DNA from: Planctomycetes bacterium ADurb.Bin069
GTDB lineage: Bacteria; Planctomycetota; UBA8108; UBA8890; UBA8898
Direction: 5' to 3'
Assembly (NCBI GenBank): GCA_002070955.1
Contig: MWEK01000011.1
Location: 62,001-126,000, forward strand
Length of the DNA: 64,000 bases
Below the pieces are notes generated by a model. The model saw only the letters and a list, made by a program, of their open reading frames with translations, made no database searches and was not told the DNA's origin. The translations under genes were made by a program, and so were the position numbers. Each line of letters opens with the position of its first letter. Positions within the stretch are counted from its first letter, which is position 1. Below, piece after piece: positions 7,809 to 15,696 of the stretch.

Positions 7809-9620
7809 ATGGCGTGTCTGCTCGCGATCGTGTTCTCGGGAGCGCTCTCGGCCCAACCCGCGGCGTTGCTCGGCGTCGTTCCCCGGGATGCCGCCGCGGC
7901 CGTCTGGTGGCGCCTCAACCCGGAGCGCGCCTTCGTGCGCGCGCACATCGAGAAGGTGCTGGCGCACGCGCGCGAGGCCGAGTTCGGCGGCGCGCTCCTC
8001 GACCTCGTCGAGGGGCTGGGCGGCGCGCAGGCGCGCTTCGGCGCGCAGGGCGGCGCCGCGGCGCTGGCGGAGGTGTTCGGAGATGTGGACTACTGCAACC
8101 TGCTGGCCGAGGGCGCGGCCGCGCTCGAGCTCCCGCCCGAGGCCGGGGCCAGGGTCGTGCTGAGACCGACCGATCCGGCGCGGGCCTTCCGAGATCTGTC
8201 CCGGTGCCTCGGAGCGGCGGCGCGGTGGGCGGGAAAAGAAGTCCAGGTGCGGAATGAGAGCGAATGGCGCGTCGTTTTCCCCTTGAAGCGGTGGCCGGGG
8301 GGCGAAGCGTGTCTGGCGCGGCTGGATGATCTCGTCGTGCTGGCTTCGGGGCGGACGCAGGTGGAGGCGGTCGAGGAGATGCGGAAGGGGCGGCGGCCGG
8401 GCCTGCCGGCGAATGCGAAGTGGCGCGCCGCCGCCGCGCTGCTCCCCGAGCCGGAGGATACGGCGTACTTTCTGGATCTGGAGCAGTTCGGCGCCCTGGC
8501 CGCCCGGGTGCTGGCCGCGGCCCCGTGGCCCGGCGAGGGCGACGCGGCCGTCGCCGCCGCCGTGGTCCAGGATCTCGTGCGGGAACTGGGAGTGCTGCGC
8601 CTGTGCTCCCACGTCGCCGGGGTGGCGTGGACGGAGGGTCGCGTTTTCAAATCCGCTTCGGTGACCGCTCTGGCCCACGGCTGGCGCGAGACGCCCATCG
8701 GGGCGATGCTGGCCGGGACGGAGCCGGAGCTGGTTCCCTTCGAGCGCGTGCCGGCGGGCGCGACTTCGGCGGCCTTTCAAGCGGGGTGCGATCCTTCGCC
8801 GGTGGCCGCCGTCGTGATCGCAACCTTGAAGAAGCACCTGAAAGCCGAGGAGGTCGAGCGCGCCTTGCGGAGCTTCAAGGACTCGGTCGGCTGCGAGCCC
8901 GTGGAACTGGTCCGGCTCTTGGCGGGAGCGCAGCTCCAGTACGCGGTCAAGAGCATGAAACCGTCGCTCCTTGGCGCCGTGGATCAATCCGTGATCACGC
9001 TGCGGTTGTGCGATCCGGCCGCCATGAGCCGCTGCTTGGCCGCCGTCGAGCAAGCCGCGCTCGCCGGGGAAATGCGGGCGATGCTCAAGGTGGAGCCGCT
9101 GGAGGGTTTTCCCGCCCTCAGGTGCGCGCGCTTCGGCGCCCTTCCCATGGGGGCCATCGCGTGGGGCATCCGCGACGACACGTTCTACTTCGGCACCGAC
9201 GCCGATGTGCTGGTCCAGAGTCTGCGGGGGGAGAACACCGAGGGCGCGCCCTTTCTGTGGCGCGAGGATCTCCGCCTGCTGGGCCTGATGCCGCCGGGGC
9301 CGGTCTACGCGTATTCGTACACGGACCTGGGACGGCTCATCGTCAACCTGTCGCAAGTGCTCACCATGGGGGGCATGGGCGCGGCGTTGGTTCCGGCCGG
9401 AGAACCCGAGGCCGAAAACGTGCGGCGCCTGTTCGCTTTCCTCCCGCGCGTGGCGGCGGTGCTCAGGCATGCGGATTTCTTCGGCGGCATGGCGTCGATG
9501 ACGACGCTCGATATCCGCGGCGGGCGGCTGCTCTCGTCCCAGGCCCTGGAGGTCAAGGCCGCCCCTTCCGAGCCTGCGCCCGAGGCGCAGGTCAAGGAGC
9601 CGACCCGGCAGGCTTTTTGA
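7809..9620 (+). CDS. Conserved secreted protein of unknown function (DUF3352-like layout)
   Basis: The 603-residue protein begins at ATG 7809 behind a near-perfect TAGGAGG Shine-Dalgarno. A short signal peptide (CLLAIVFSGALSAQP) leads into a mature chain beginning ALLGVVPRDAAAAVWWRLNP. The sequence alternates short beta strands and helices with phrases such as DDLVVLASGRTQVEAV and GIRDDTFYFGTDADVLVQSL, which resemble the duplicated DUF3352-type periplasmic proteins common in Planctomycetes; that assignment is tentative. No catalytic motif stands out. The gene follows greA by 113 bp with a possible promoter (TTGCAC 7734-7739, TAGAAT 7755-7760, short 15-bp spacer). It is convergent with the small gene at 9669-9980, and a perfect 12-bp inverted repeat lies between them. 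Confidence 0.7.
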   Translation: MACLLAIVFSGALSAQPAALLGVVPRDAAAAVWWRLNPERAFVRAHIEKVLAHAREAEFGGALLDLVEGLGGAQARFGAQGGAAALAEVFGDVDYCNLLAEGAAALELPPEAGARVVLRPTDPARAFRDLSRCLGAAARWAGKEVQVRNESEWRVVFPLKRWPGGEACLARLDDLVVLASGRTQVEAVEEMRKGRRPGLPANAKWRAAAALLPEPEDTAYFLDLEQFGALAARVLAAAPWPGEGDAAVAAAVVQDLVRELGVLRLCSHVAGVAWTEGRVFKSASVTALAHGWRETPIGAMLAGTEPELVPFERVPAGATSAAFQAGCDPSPVAAVVIATLKKHLKAEEVERALRSFKDSVGCEPVELVRLLAGAQLQYAVKSMKPSLLGAVDQSVITLRLCDPAAMSRCLAAVEQAALAGEMRAMLKVEPLEGFPALRCARFGALPMGAIAWGIRDDTFYFGTDADVLVQSLRGENTEGAPFLWREDLRLLGLMPPGPVYAYSYTDLGRLIVNLSQVLTMGGMGAALVPAGEPEAENVRRLFAFLPRVAAVLRHADFFGGMASMTTLDIRGGRLLSSQALEVKAAPSEPAPEAQVKEPTRQAF

Positions 9621-9636
9621 CGGGCGCGCGTTATCG

Positions 9637-9662
9637 GAGAGCGGCGCCCCGGCGCCGCTCTC
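9637..9662. terminator. Perfect 12-bp inverted repeat between convergent genes
   Basis: GAGAGCGGCGCC (9637-9648), a CC turn and GGCGCCGCTCTC (9651-9662). The geometry requires opening the innermost pairs to make a loop. There is no T-run. The position between two convergent stops suggests a bidirectional transcription barrier. Confidence 0.55.
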
Positions 9663-9668
9663 GCCGGG

Positions 9669-9980
9669 TCACTTCTTCAAGAGCCTTTTCAGCTCCAGCA
9701 GTATATCTTTGTAAAAAGCGCCGTACGCGCTGTCGCGGGGGTCTCCGTACGGCGTGCGGTGGCGGCTGTTCTCGTTGACGAGGAGGATTTCCTTCTTGGT
9801 CCAGGCTTGCGCCTTCTTTTCCACGTGCTTGGCGAGCAGCCCGTTGGCATCGAGCCAGCGGGCCAGGTTCGGCCGGTCGGACTTGCCGCCGTGCTCGCCC
9901 GAGTCGGCGCGGAACTGGGCCGCAACTTGGTCCAAGAAGGTACGGGCCTCCGCGAGGACGAGATCGTGGTACTTATCCAT
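9669..9980 (-). CDS. Small conserved hypothetical protein
   Basis: The 103-residue protein begins MDKYHDLVLAEARTFLDQ. I chose the ATG at 9980 because GGAAG lies 5-6 bases before it; an in-frame TTG four codons upstream would give MEAT plus the same chain. The product is charged and mostly helical, with no signal peptide or membrane segment and a Lys-rich C-terminus (LLELKRLLKK). The middle holds WTKKEILLVNENSRHRTPYGDPRDSAYG in short order, a basic, aromatic patch that could bind nucleic acid, but I do not recognise the family. It is convergent with the secreted protein gene ending at 9620 and divergent from the lipoprotein gene starting near 10051. Confidence 0.6.
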   Translation of the reverse strand: MDKYHDLVLAEARTFLDQVAAQFRADSGEHGGKSDRPNLARWLDANGLLAKHVEKKAQAWTKKEILLVNENSRHRTPYGDPRDSAYGAFYKDILLELKRLLKK

Positions 9981-10050
9981 GGTCGCTTCCAATGTCGGGC
10001 GGATTCCTTCTCGCGCCGGGGCCGGGCCTCCGCGCCCGCGCCCCTCGGCA

Positions 10051-11385
10051 TTGCGTCCGGCGCCGAGGGAAGAACCCGCGCGTCCGCGTGCCCGGCATTA
10101 TACCGCCGGCGCGCCCCCGCGGAAACCCTTAGCCGCCGGAATCCTGGGCGTCTGTGCGGCGGCGCTCCTTGCGGGCTGCGCCGCGGCGGATGGCTTCCGG
10201 ACCTTCGCGGGCCACGTAAGCTGGCAGGCGCTAGATACCGGCGACGTCTGGCGGCCGGCGGCGGGCGTCGCAATCCGCGGGATCGTGGGGCCCGAATACC
10301 TGCGCATCGAGACCGTTCAGGACGCGGTGCGCGCGGGCCGCATCTTCGCCCTGGCCCGGGGGGAGTGCTGGGAGTACGGGCGCGACGCGAACGGCCGCTG
10401 GTCCTGCAACATGTACCCCTACGAAGAGCACCGCGCGCGAATCGAGAACAAGGCGGAGGCCGCGCGACGAGAGGCGCGCCGGGCGCTCGCGGACCTGCCC
10501 GTGCTCACGCGCCAGAATCTGTGGCCGCTGTTCGCGGGCGGGGCGCGCGTGGTCGAGCCGCTCTCGAACCGGGAGGAAATCCACGGGTGTCGCGCCAGGA
10601 AAGTGCGCGCGGGCGTATATCCCGGAACGGTCTGGAACGTGTGGGTCAGCGCGGAGTTCCCGCTGGCGGCGGCGCAGGCGGCGCTGTTGCTCGCCGCCCT
10701 CGACCTCCCGCTGCCCGAGGCGCACACGCTCATCGCGCGACTCGGCGAGACGCCCGTCGAGATCGAAGCGCTGGCGGCCGACGGAAGGACGCGGGTCAGG
10801 TACAACTTCGCGGCGCTTCCCGCGCCGGCGGCTCCCGAGAGCGTGGAGGACGTGATTCCGTCCGAATGTATGAAGGCCATCGCTGCGCGCGAGCGGCGCA
10901 ACGGCGGGGACCGGATCCTCCTGGCGCGGATGACGGGCGCCGGCGGCGCGGACGACGGCATGACGCAGCTCGGCGCCGCTGTGCGTTACTGCGCGCGGCT
11001 CGATGCGCGCCGGGTGCAGGCCGTCGTGCGGCGGATCGAGACCGTGCCCGACTCGATCGCCCGGCGGTATCTCATGGGCGCCGCCTTGCGCGCCTCGCCC
11101 GGCCATGCGGTCGAGCCTTTGAAGGCGCTGGTCGACGCGGGCGCCTTCGAAGCGGCCCGAGATGCGGCCCAAGTGCTGGCCGGGCACCTGCCTCCGCCCG
11201 ATAACGTGCGCGTGCTCCTCGCGATCCTCGGGCGGGGGCTGCGGGAGGATCGCGGCGAGGATTTCCGGCTCTGGGTCAACGATATGCTCCAGGCCGTCAC
11301 GGAGACCGATATCGGGTACTGGCCGAATCCGCGCGCCGACGTCGCCCTCGCGCGATGGCTCGACGCGGCCAAGGGGCGGGAATAG
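10051..11385 (+). CDS. Lipoprotein of unknown function
   Basis: The frame is coding from a lipoprotein signal (GILGVCAAALLAGC) at about 10136-10180 to the stop at 11385. The start is uncertain. No ATG or GTG lies in frame near the signal; a TTG at 10051 is the best conventional codon but has no clear Shine-Dalgarno and leaves about 28 Arg/Pro-rich residues before the hydrophobic core. An ATC or CTG start close to the hydrophobic segment is an alternative. The mature part has a Trp/Tyr-rich first section (CWEYGRDANGRWSCNMYPYE), a middle region with paired Cys and an all-helical C-terminal half (about residues 300-440) reminiscent of HEAT-type helical repeats. No enzyme motif is evident. It would sit in the outer or inner membrane facing the periplasm. 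Confidence 0.6.
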   Translation: MRPAPREEPARPRARHYTAGAPPRKPLAAGILGVCAAALLAGCAAADGFRTFAGHVSWQALDTGDVWRPAAGVAIRGIVGPEYLRIETVQDAVRAGRIFALARGECWEYGRDANGRWSCNMYPYEEHRARIENKAEAARREARRALADLPVLTRQNLWPLFAGGARVVEPLSNREEIHGCRARKVRAGVYPGTVWNVWVSAEFPLAAAQAALLLAALDLPLPEAHTLIARLGETPVEIEALAADGRTRVRYNFAALPAPAAPESVEDVIPSECMKAIAARERRNGGDRILLARMTGAGGADDGMTQLGAAVRYCARLDARRVQAVVRRIETVPDSIARRYLMGAALRASPGHAVEPLKALVDAGAFEAARDAAQVLAGHLPPPDNVRVLLAILGRGLREDRGEDFRLWVNDMLQAVTETDIGYWPNPRADVALARWLDAAKGRE

Positions 11386-11534
11386 CTCGCGCGCAGCGCC
11401 GTTCCGACCGCCTCCCAGGCGCGCGGATCCTCCGGCGCGGCGCCCGGGTGGCGTGGTAGGCGGAGGCGGGCCATCCTATACTTCTGGACGAGGGGACGGC
11501 GCATGGCGCCGCCGCGCGGGCGGCGCGAAGGGGC

Positions 11535-13226
11535 ATGTCAATCAGCGGTGTAACATCGACAGTCGGCGGGACGGACGCCGCGCCGCGCCGCGCGCCAATG
11601 CGCGTTGTGCGCCAGGGCACGCGCCTGACGCTCGAGCTTCAGGCAGGCGGTCTCGATGCGGCCACGCAGATCTGGCCCGAGGTTTTCGAGCTCTTGCGGG
11701 AGAATCTGCCCGTCGAGGTCGTCCTCGATCTTCAGGCCCTCGGGCACATCGAGGCGGGCGTCTTCGGAAGGCTTCGCGACGTGATTGCGGCGCTCTGTCG
11801 ATATGTCCCATCCGTGGTGTTGAAGGGGAGAGCGGCGATCGGGCGGCTTCTCGAGCTCCCGGGGGCGGAGGGCGAAGCGGAGACCGTGGCCGAGAGCGGC
11901 GTTTCCATGCCGCCGGCCGATGCCCTGATTCAGCCGGCGGCGCCGGGCGCCGAGGCGTCCGAAAGCAGGTTTATCGTCGATCTTGGCATGGAGCGCCTGT
12001 GCCTGCCGAACGAGCCCGCGCAAGCGGCGCCGGAAGCGTTCACGAAAGTCGAATTCACACGGGGCGGCGCCTCCGCCGCGGTTGCGGTGATGTCTGAACC
12101 GCCGCGATCCGGCGCGGCGCAAATCCTCAGGGAATCGCCGTCTGCGCCCGCACCCGAACCGAAACCGCTCCCGCTTTTACAGAGGGAGTTCGAGGCGCCG
12201 AGCGCGTCGCCGGCGCCGCTGAAGCCTGTCGCGCCGCCGCCTGAGGACGCGCCGGTTTCGGCGCCGTCGCGCGCCGCGGCCGCCGCCTCGGAGAACGAAC
12301 GCACCGCCGCCGCGGAACGCACTGCCGCCGCGGAACGTACCGCCGCCGCGGAACGTACCGCCGCCGCGGAACGTACCGCCGCGTGCGGCTTCGGGCAGCC
12401 GGGGTCCCCGGAAGCCGTGATCGAGTTGCTGAGCCGCGGCGATGAGGCTTGGACGGAGATCCGGCCCCGTCTAGCCGCGCTGGCGCGCGGGTACCGAAGG
12501 GATCTTCGCCCGGCTCCAGAGGCGCTCGAACCGGTGGTTTCCACCCTGGCGCGCTGTGCCGAGGCCGCGCCGCTTGCGGCGTACGGGCCTGTTTTCCCGC
12601 CGTGGGGCGATGAAGGGCGCCTGTGCGCGGCGGCCGGCATGAGCGCGGCCGCGGGGGCGTGGATGGGATTTCGAGGCGCCGAACTGGAAGAGATCGTGCT
12701 CGCGGCGCTGTTCGCGGTGCTGGCGGACGTCGACGCGGCTTCGCCGGAGCGCCGCGGGGAATGCATCGAGGCGTGCCGGGTCGCCGCGCGCCGCTTGCGC
12801 GGAGGGGCTGGGCCGTCCAGCGCCGCGGTCGAGCGGGCCTTGGCGCGCTCGCGCCCGGCGCGCATGTTCGTGCGGCTCGCCGCCGAGGAGCGGCGCGGGA
12901 TTCCGGAGGCGATCGATGCGCTCGCCACGGGGGCGCAGGGCGAGGCGCTGCGGCCTTTTCTGGACATGCTCGGCGCGCACCCGCGCGGCGCCTGGCTGCG
13001 CCTCACCGACGGGACGATCGCGCAGTCGGTCGCGCCGCTCGAGAACGGACTCGTGGCGGTGCGGCTCTTCACGGAGAGGGGGGAGAGCCTTGCGCCGGCG
13101 CCGCTGCGGGCCGGCAGAAACGAACGCTGCGACGTCGCGGGTTTCGCGCGCTCATGGGGATGCCAGAAGGCGCGGATAACGAGCCCGGACGAGCCGGCGG
13201 GGGAAGCGAAGGAGAAGGCGGAATGA
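11535..13226 (+). CDS. STAS-like domain protein with repetitive linker, coupled to an actin-like gene
   Basis: The 563-residue protein starts at ATG 11535 behind GAAGGGG. Residues about 20-115 look like a STAS domain (LRENLPVEVVLDLQALGHI, then FGRLRDVIAALCRYVPSVVL), but the phosphorylatable DSSG-type Ser of anti-anti-sigma factors is replaced by an IEAG-type sequence. A low-complexity Pro/Ala linker (about 150-255) follows, then five TAAAER repeats at about residues 255-284. The C-terminal 280 residues are a helical domain I do not recognise (for example AAAGAWMGFRGAELEEIVL). There is no signal peptide, so it is cytoplasmic. Its TGA overlaps the ATG of the MreB/MamK-like gene as ATGA, implying coupled translation and perhaps a physical partnership in positioning or assembling the filament. 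Confidence 0.7.
   Translation: MSISGVTSTVGGTDAAPRRAPMRVVRQGTRLTLELQAGGLDAATQIWPEVFELLRENLPVEVVLDLQALGHIEAGVFGRLRDVIAALCRYVPSVVLKGRAAIGRLLELPGAEGEAETVAESGVSMPPADALIQPAAPGAEASESRFIVDLGMERLCLPNEPAQAAPEAFTKVEFTRGGASAAVAVMSEPPRSGAAQILRESPSAPAPEPKPLPLLQREFEAPSASPAPLKPVAPPPEDAPVSAPSRAAAAASENERTAAAERTAAAERTAAAERTAAAERTAACGFGQPGSPEAVIELLSRGDEAWTEIRPRLAALARGYRRDLRPAPEALEPVVSTLARCAEAAPLAAYGPVFPPWGDEGRLCAAAGMSAAAGAWMGFRGAELEEIVLAALFAVLADVDAASPERRGECIEACRVAARRLRGGAGPSSAAVERALARSRPARMFVRLAAEERRGIPEAIDALATGAQGEALRPFLDMLGAHPRGAWLRLTDGTIAQSVAPLENGLVAVRLFTERGESLAPAPLRAGRNERCDVAGFARSWGCQKARITSPDEPAGEAKEKAE
12297..12386. repeat. Five-copy 18-bp coding tandem repeat (ERTAAA units)
   Basis: Units of GAACGTACCGCCGCCGCG (variants GAACGCACC and GAACGCACT) start at 12297, 12315, 12333, 12351 and 12369. 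They stay in frame and encode Glu-Arg-Thr-Ala-Ala-Ala in the linker of the STAS-like protein. Near-identical DNA copies suggest recent slippage or expansion. Confidence 0.9.
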
Positions 13227-14293
13227 CGCAGGCGACGAAGACGGTGTTGCGGGTCGGGCTTGATTTGGGCACTAACACGACGGTGTTCCAAGTCAACCGC
13301 AACGGCGAGCGCGTGCGTTACGAGCGGGATGTGGTTCCCACCATCGTGGGCTACTCCAAGGCCGGAATCCTTCCGGGCATCCTGCCGCGCGACGCGGACA
13401 GGCTGTTCGGCGATGAGGCGGTGAGCCACCGCCTGCACCTGAATCTCCAGTGGCCGCTGCGCGAGGGCGCGGTCGACGACATGAACTGCTGCCGAGATTT
13501 TCTCGGTCACATTCGCGCGTGCATCGATCCGGAGGAGGAATGCGAGATCTGGGCGGTGTGGGGCGCGCCCGCCAACGCGTCGTCCGAGAAGATCAAGCTC
13601 ATGCGCGCCTGCGCCGCCGGCCTGTTCGACCGCGTCATAGTCATCCCCGAGCCTTTCTTGGCCGCCATGGGTCTGCGGGATGAGACCAGACTTTCGGAGC
13701 CGGACTACGTGGATCCCACCCGGCACTCGTTGCTCGTCGACATCGGCGCCGGCACGACGGATTCGTGCCTGGTTCAGGGGTTCTCTCCCACGCCGGACGA
13801 TCAGATCTCCCATCCCGTCGCGGGCGATGCCGTCGACAAGGCGCTTGGCGACCGCATCCGGCGGCGGTGGCCGGACCTGGTGCTCTCGCGCGTCACCGTG
13901 ACGCAGCTCAAGGAACGGTACTCGTGGGTGGGTTCGGCGCGGCGCGAGGCGAAGATCCAACTTTTCGCGGACGGCCGGCCGCGCATCATCGACATCGCCG
14001 CCATGGTGCGCGAATCGTGCGAGATCCTAGTGCCCGTCATCGCCGACGGCATCAAGACCCTGCTCAGGCGCTGCGATTCGGACTCGGTGGTGCCGATCCT
14101 GCAGAACGTGATCCTCTGCGGGGGCGGGTCCGCCATCCCGGGGCTCGCCGAACTGGTGCAGCAGACTCTGCGCGGCGACGGCTACGAGAACGCGATCTGC
14201 CGCACTCCGCCGGACTACCGGCGGCTCGTCGCCCTCGGCGCCGTGAAGATCGCCGAGAACGTTCGGGACGATCAGTGGCAGATACCCATTTAG
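13223..14293 (+). CDS. Actin-family filament protein (MreB/MamK-like)
   Basis: The 356-residue protein has the actin-fold nucleotide motifs: phosphate-1 VGLDLGTNTTVFQV (about 11-24), phosphate-2 LLVDIGAGTTDSCLV (about 173-187) and the adenosine motif VILCGGGSAIPGLAEL (about 300-315). The stretch VWGAPANASSEKIKL followed by FDRVIVIPEPFLAAMG resembles MreB/MamK-type proteins. It should bind ATP and polymerise at the inner membrane or in the cytoplasm. Full-length MreB is usually part of an mreBCD cluster; here no mreC, mreD or pbp gene is near, and instead the gene is coupled by ATGA to a STAS-like protein. I therefore favour a specialised MamK-like filament over the main cell-shape MreB. AAGGAGAAGG lies just before the ATG. 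The stop faces the rpmH gene. Confidence 0.8.
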   Translation: MTQATKTVLRVGLDLGTNTTVFQVNRNGERVRYERDVVPTIVGYSKAGILPGILPRDADRLFGDEAVSHRLHLNLQWPLREGAVDDMNCCRDFLGHIRACIDPEEECEIWAVWGAPANASSEKIKLMRACAAGLFDRVIVIPEPFLAAMGLRDETRLSEPDYVDPTRHSLLVDIGAGTTDSCLVQGFSPTPDDQISHPVAGDAVDKALGDRIRRRWPDLVLSRVTVTQLKERYSWVGSARREAKIQLFADGRPRIIDIAAMVRESCEILVPVIADGIKTLLRRCDSDSVVPILQNVILCGGGSAIPGLAELVQQTLRGDGYENAICRTPPDYRRLVALGAVKIAENVRDDQWQIPI

Positions 14294-14337
14294 GCGCGGG
14301 ACCGCGGGCGCGCTGAGACGCCGGCGCCGCGGGGAAC

Positions 14338-14369
14338 GGCGCGGATGACGCGCGAGCGCCTTCCGCGCC
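14338..14369. terminator. Possible hairpin between convergent actin-like and rpmH genes
   Basis: GGCGCGGA (14338-14345) pairs with TCCGCGCC (14362-14369) around a 16-base loop. No T-run follows, so a terminator role is only suggested by its position between convergent genes. Confidence 0.35.
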
Positions 14370-14400
14370 GCATCTCTTGACGCGCGGGCGCGGGCGGATT

Positions 14401-14523
14401 TCAGATCTTGCGGCCGCGGGCGCGGCGCCGCTTGATGACCTTGCGGCCCGCGGCGGTCTTCTTGCGGTACCGGAACCCCCGGCGGGCGGCCTTGCGGCTG
14501 GATCGGCGGATGCGAAGCTTCAT
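14401..14523 (-). CDS. rpmH: 50S ribosomal protein L34
   Basis: A 40-residue very basic protein, with GFRYRKKTAAGRKVIKRRRA matching the conserved core of L34 (GFRxRMxTxxGRxVLxRRRxKGR). It is a component of the large ribosomal subunit. The start is ATG 14523, set by a perfect GGAGG four bases upstream; an upstream in-frame reading without this site is not needed. It is slightly shorter than the usual 44-46 residues, and the N-terminal MKRTFQPS motif is replaced by MKLRIRRS. A TACAAT -10 box lies on the minus strand at 14581-14586. L34 genes normally precede rnpA and lie near dnaA; neither is present, so the classic origin-proximal cluster has been broken here. Confidence 0.9.
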   Translation of the reverse strand: MKLRIRRSSRKAARRGFRYRKKTAAGRKVIKRRRARGRKI

Positions 14524-14628
14524 GGGGCCTCCTTGCGGAACGCGACAGCGGGTCTCCGACGGCCATCGGAGAGAAGCACGATTGTAGCCGTCGCGGGCGG
14601 GCATCGCCAGGGGAGGCCGAGGCGGGTC

Positions 14629-15636
14629 TCACACGTAGAACTTGCTCCTCCCCAGGATGTCGTGGAGGTGCACGATGCCTTCCGGCGCGCCCCGCGGGTC
14701 CTTGATGGCGAGGCTGGTGATGCCCTTCGCTTCCATGATCCTGACGGCTTCTCGCGCGGGGCTGTCGCGTTCGATGGTGATCGGGTCGCGTGTCATGAAA
14801 TCCGCGAGCGGGCGGTCGAGCAGCCCCCCCAGGTCGCGCTCGCGCGTCAGGATGCGCCGCAGATCGCCGTCGGTGAGGATGCCGGCGAGCCGCCCCTCGG
14901 CGTCGGCGATGAGCGTGACCCCGAGGCGCTCCTTTTCGGTCATGGCCGCCAGGCCCTGTTTGAGGGTGTCGGTCTCCCTGACGAGGGGCAGGAGGGCGCC
15001 CGTCCGCATGAATTCGCCCACCGTGAGGCTCAGGCGGCGGCCGAGGCTCCCCCCCGGATGGTAGCGCGCGTAGTCCTCCCGCGAGAAGCCGCGCATCTCC
15101 AGGAGCGTCATGGCGAGGGCATCGCCGACGGCGAGCGTCACGGTCGTCGAGGTCGTGGGGGCCAGCCCGAGCGGGCAGGCTTCCGTTGCCGCGGGCACCT
15201 CCAGCACCAAGTCGGCCTCGCGCGCCAGGGTGCTCCCGGCCTGGCCGGTCATGACCGCGACCCGGGCGCCGATGTTCTTGGCCGCGAAGACGACGCTGAG
15301 GATCTCGGCGGTCTCGCCGCTGTGCGAGAGGGCGAGGAGCAGGTCCTCGTGGGACACCATGCCCAGGTCGCCGTGCACGGCGTCGAGCGGCTTCAGGAAG
15401 AAAGCCGGCGTGCCGACGCTCGCCAGCGTCGCCGCGATCTTCATGCCGATGATGCCGCTCTTGCCGACGCCGGTGACCGCAACCCGCCCCGGGGGCAGGC
15501 GCAGAATCGCGTCGACGAGGCGGCAGAAGGGCTCGCCGAGGCGCGCGGCCGCGTCGAGGACCGCGGTGCCTTCGGCGGCCAGCACGCGCCGGGCGCTGGC
15601 CAGAATCCGTTCGGAGGAGGCGGGCATGGAGGGCAT
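14629..15636 (-). CDS. kdsD: Arabinose-5-phosphate isomerase (KdsD/KpsF/GutQ family)
   Basis: The 335-residue protein matches the family in length and order: an N-terminal SIS sugar-isomerase domain (about 40-190) with AVTGVGKSGIIGMKIAATL, HGDLGMVSHEDLLLALSHSG and the family signature PLGLAPTTSTT, then two CBS domains (about 215-330; GVTLIADAEGRLAGILTDGD and MEAKGITSLAIKDPRG). It interconverts ribulose-5-phosphate and arabinose-5-phosphate, the first step of KDO synthesis for LPS, in the cytoplasm. This implies a Gram-negative-type envelope, in agreement with the barrels and the Mla system. ATG 15636 follows GGAAGG. It lies 61 bp downstream of the phospholipase C-like gene on the same strand and probably belongs to that operon. 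No kdsA, kdsB or kdsC is in the window. Confidence 0.93.
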   Translation of the reverse strand: MPSMPASSERILASARRVLAAEGTAVLDAAARLGEPFCRLVDAILRLPPGRVAVTGVGKSGIIGMKIAATLASVGTPAFFLKPLDAVHGDLGMVSHEDLLLALSHSGETAEILSVVFAAKNIGARVAVMTGQAGSTLAREADLVLEVPAATEACPLGLAPTTSTTVTLAVGDALAMTLLEMRGFSREDYARYHPGGSLGRRLSLTVGEFMRTGALLPLVRETDTLKQGLAAMTEKERLGVTLIADAEGRLAGILTDGDLRRILTRERDLGGLLDRPLADFMTRDPITIERDSPAREAVRIMEAKGITSLAIKDPRGAPEGIVHLHDILGRSKFYV

Positions 15637-15696
15637 AAGATCCTTCCGTTCGGGCGCCGGCGCAGCCGCGGGCCGCGCCGGCAGCCGCCTATGGTA

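Noticed and set aside
12297..12386. CRISPR-like short repeats
   Set aside because: The 18-bp units are contiguous with no spacers and translate in frame as ERTAAA, so they are a coding repeat.
11930..13960. A 676-codon minus-strand frame over the STAS-like and actin genes
   Set aside because: The plus-strand genes have family motifs and coupled starts; the minus frame shows only low-complexity Ala/Arg/Ser sequence with translated tandem repeats.
14294..14400. rnpA (RNase P protein) expected after rpmH
   Set aside because: The 107-bp space up to the convergent actin gene holds no open frame with RnpA motifs.
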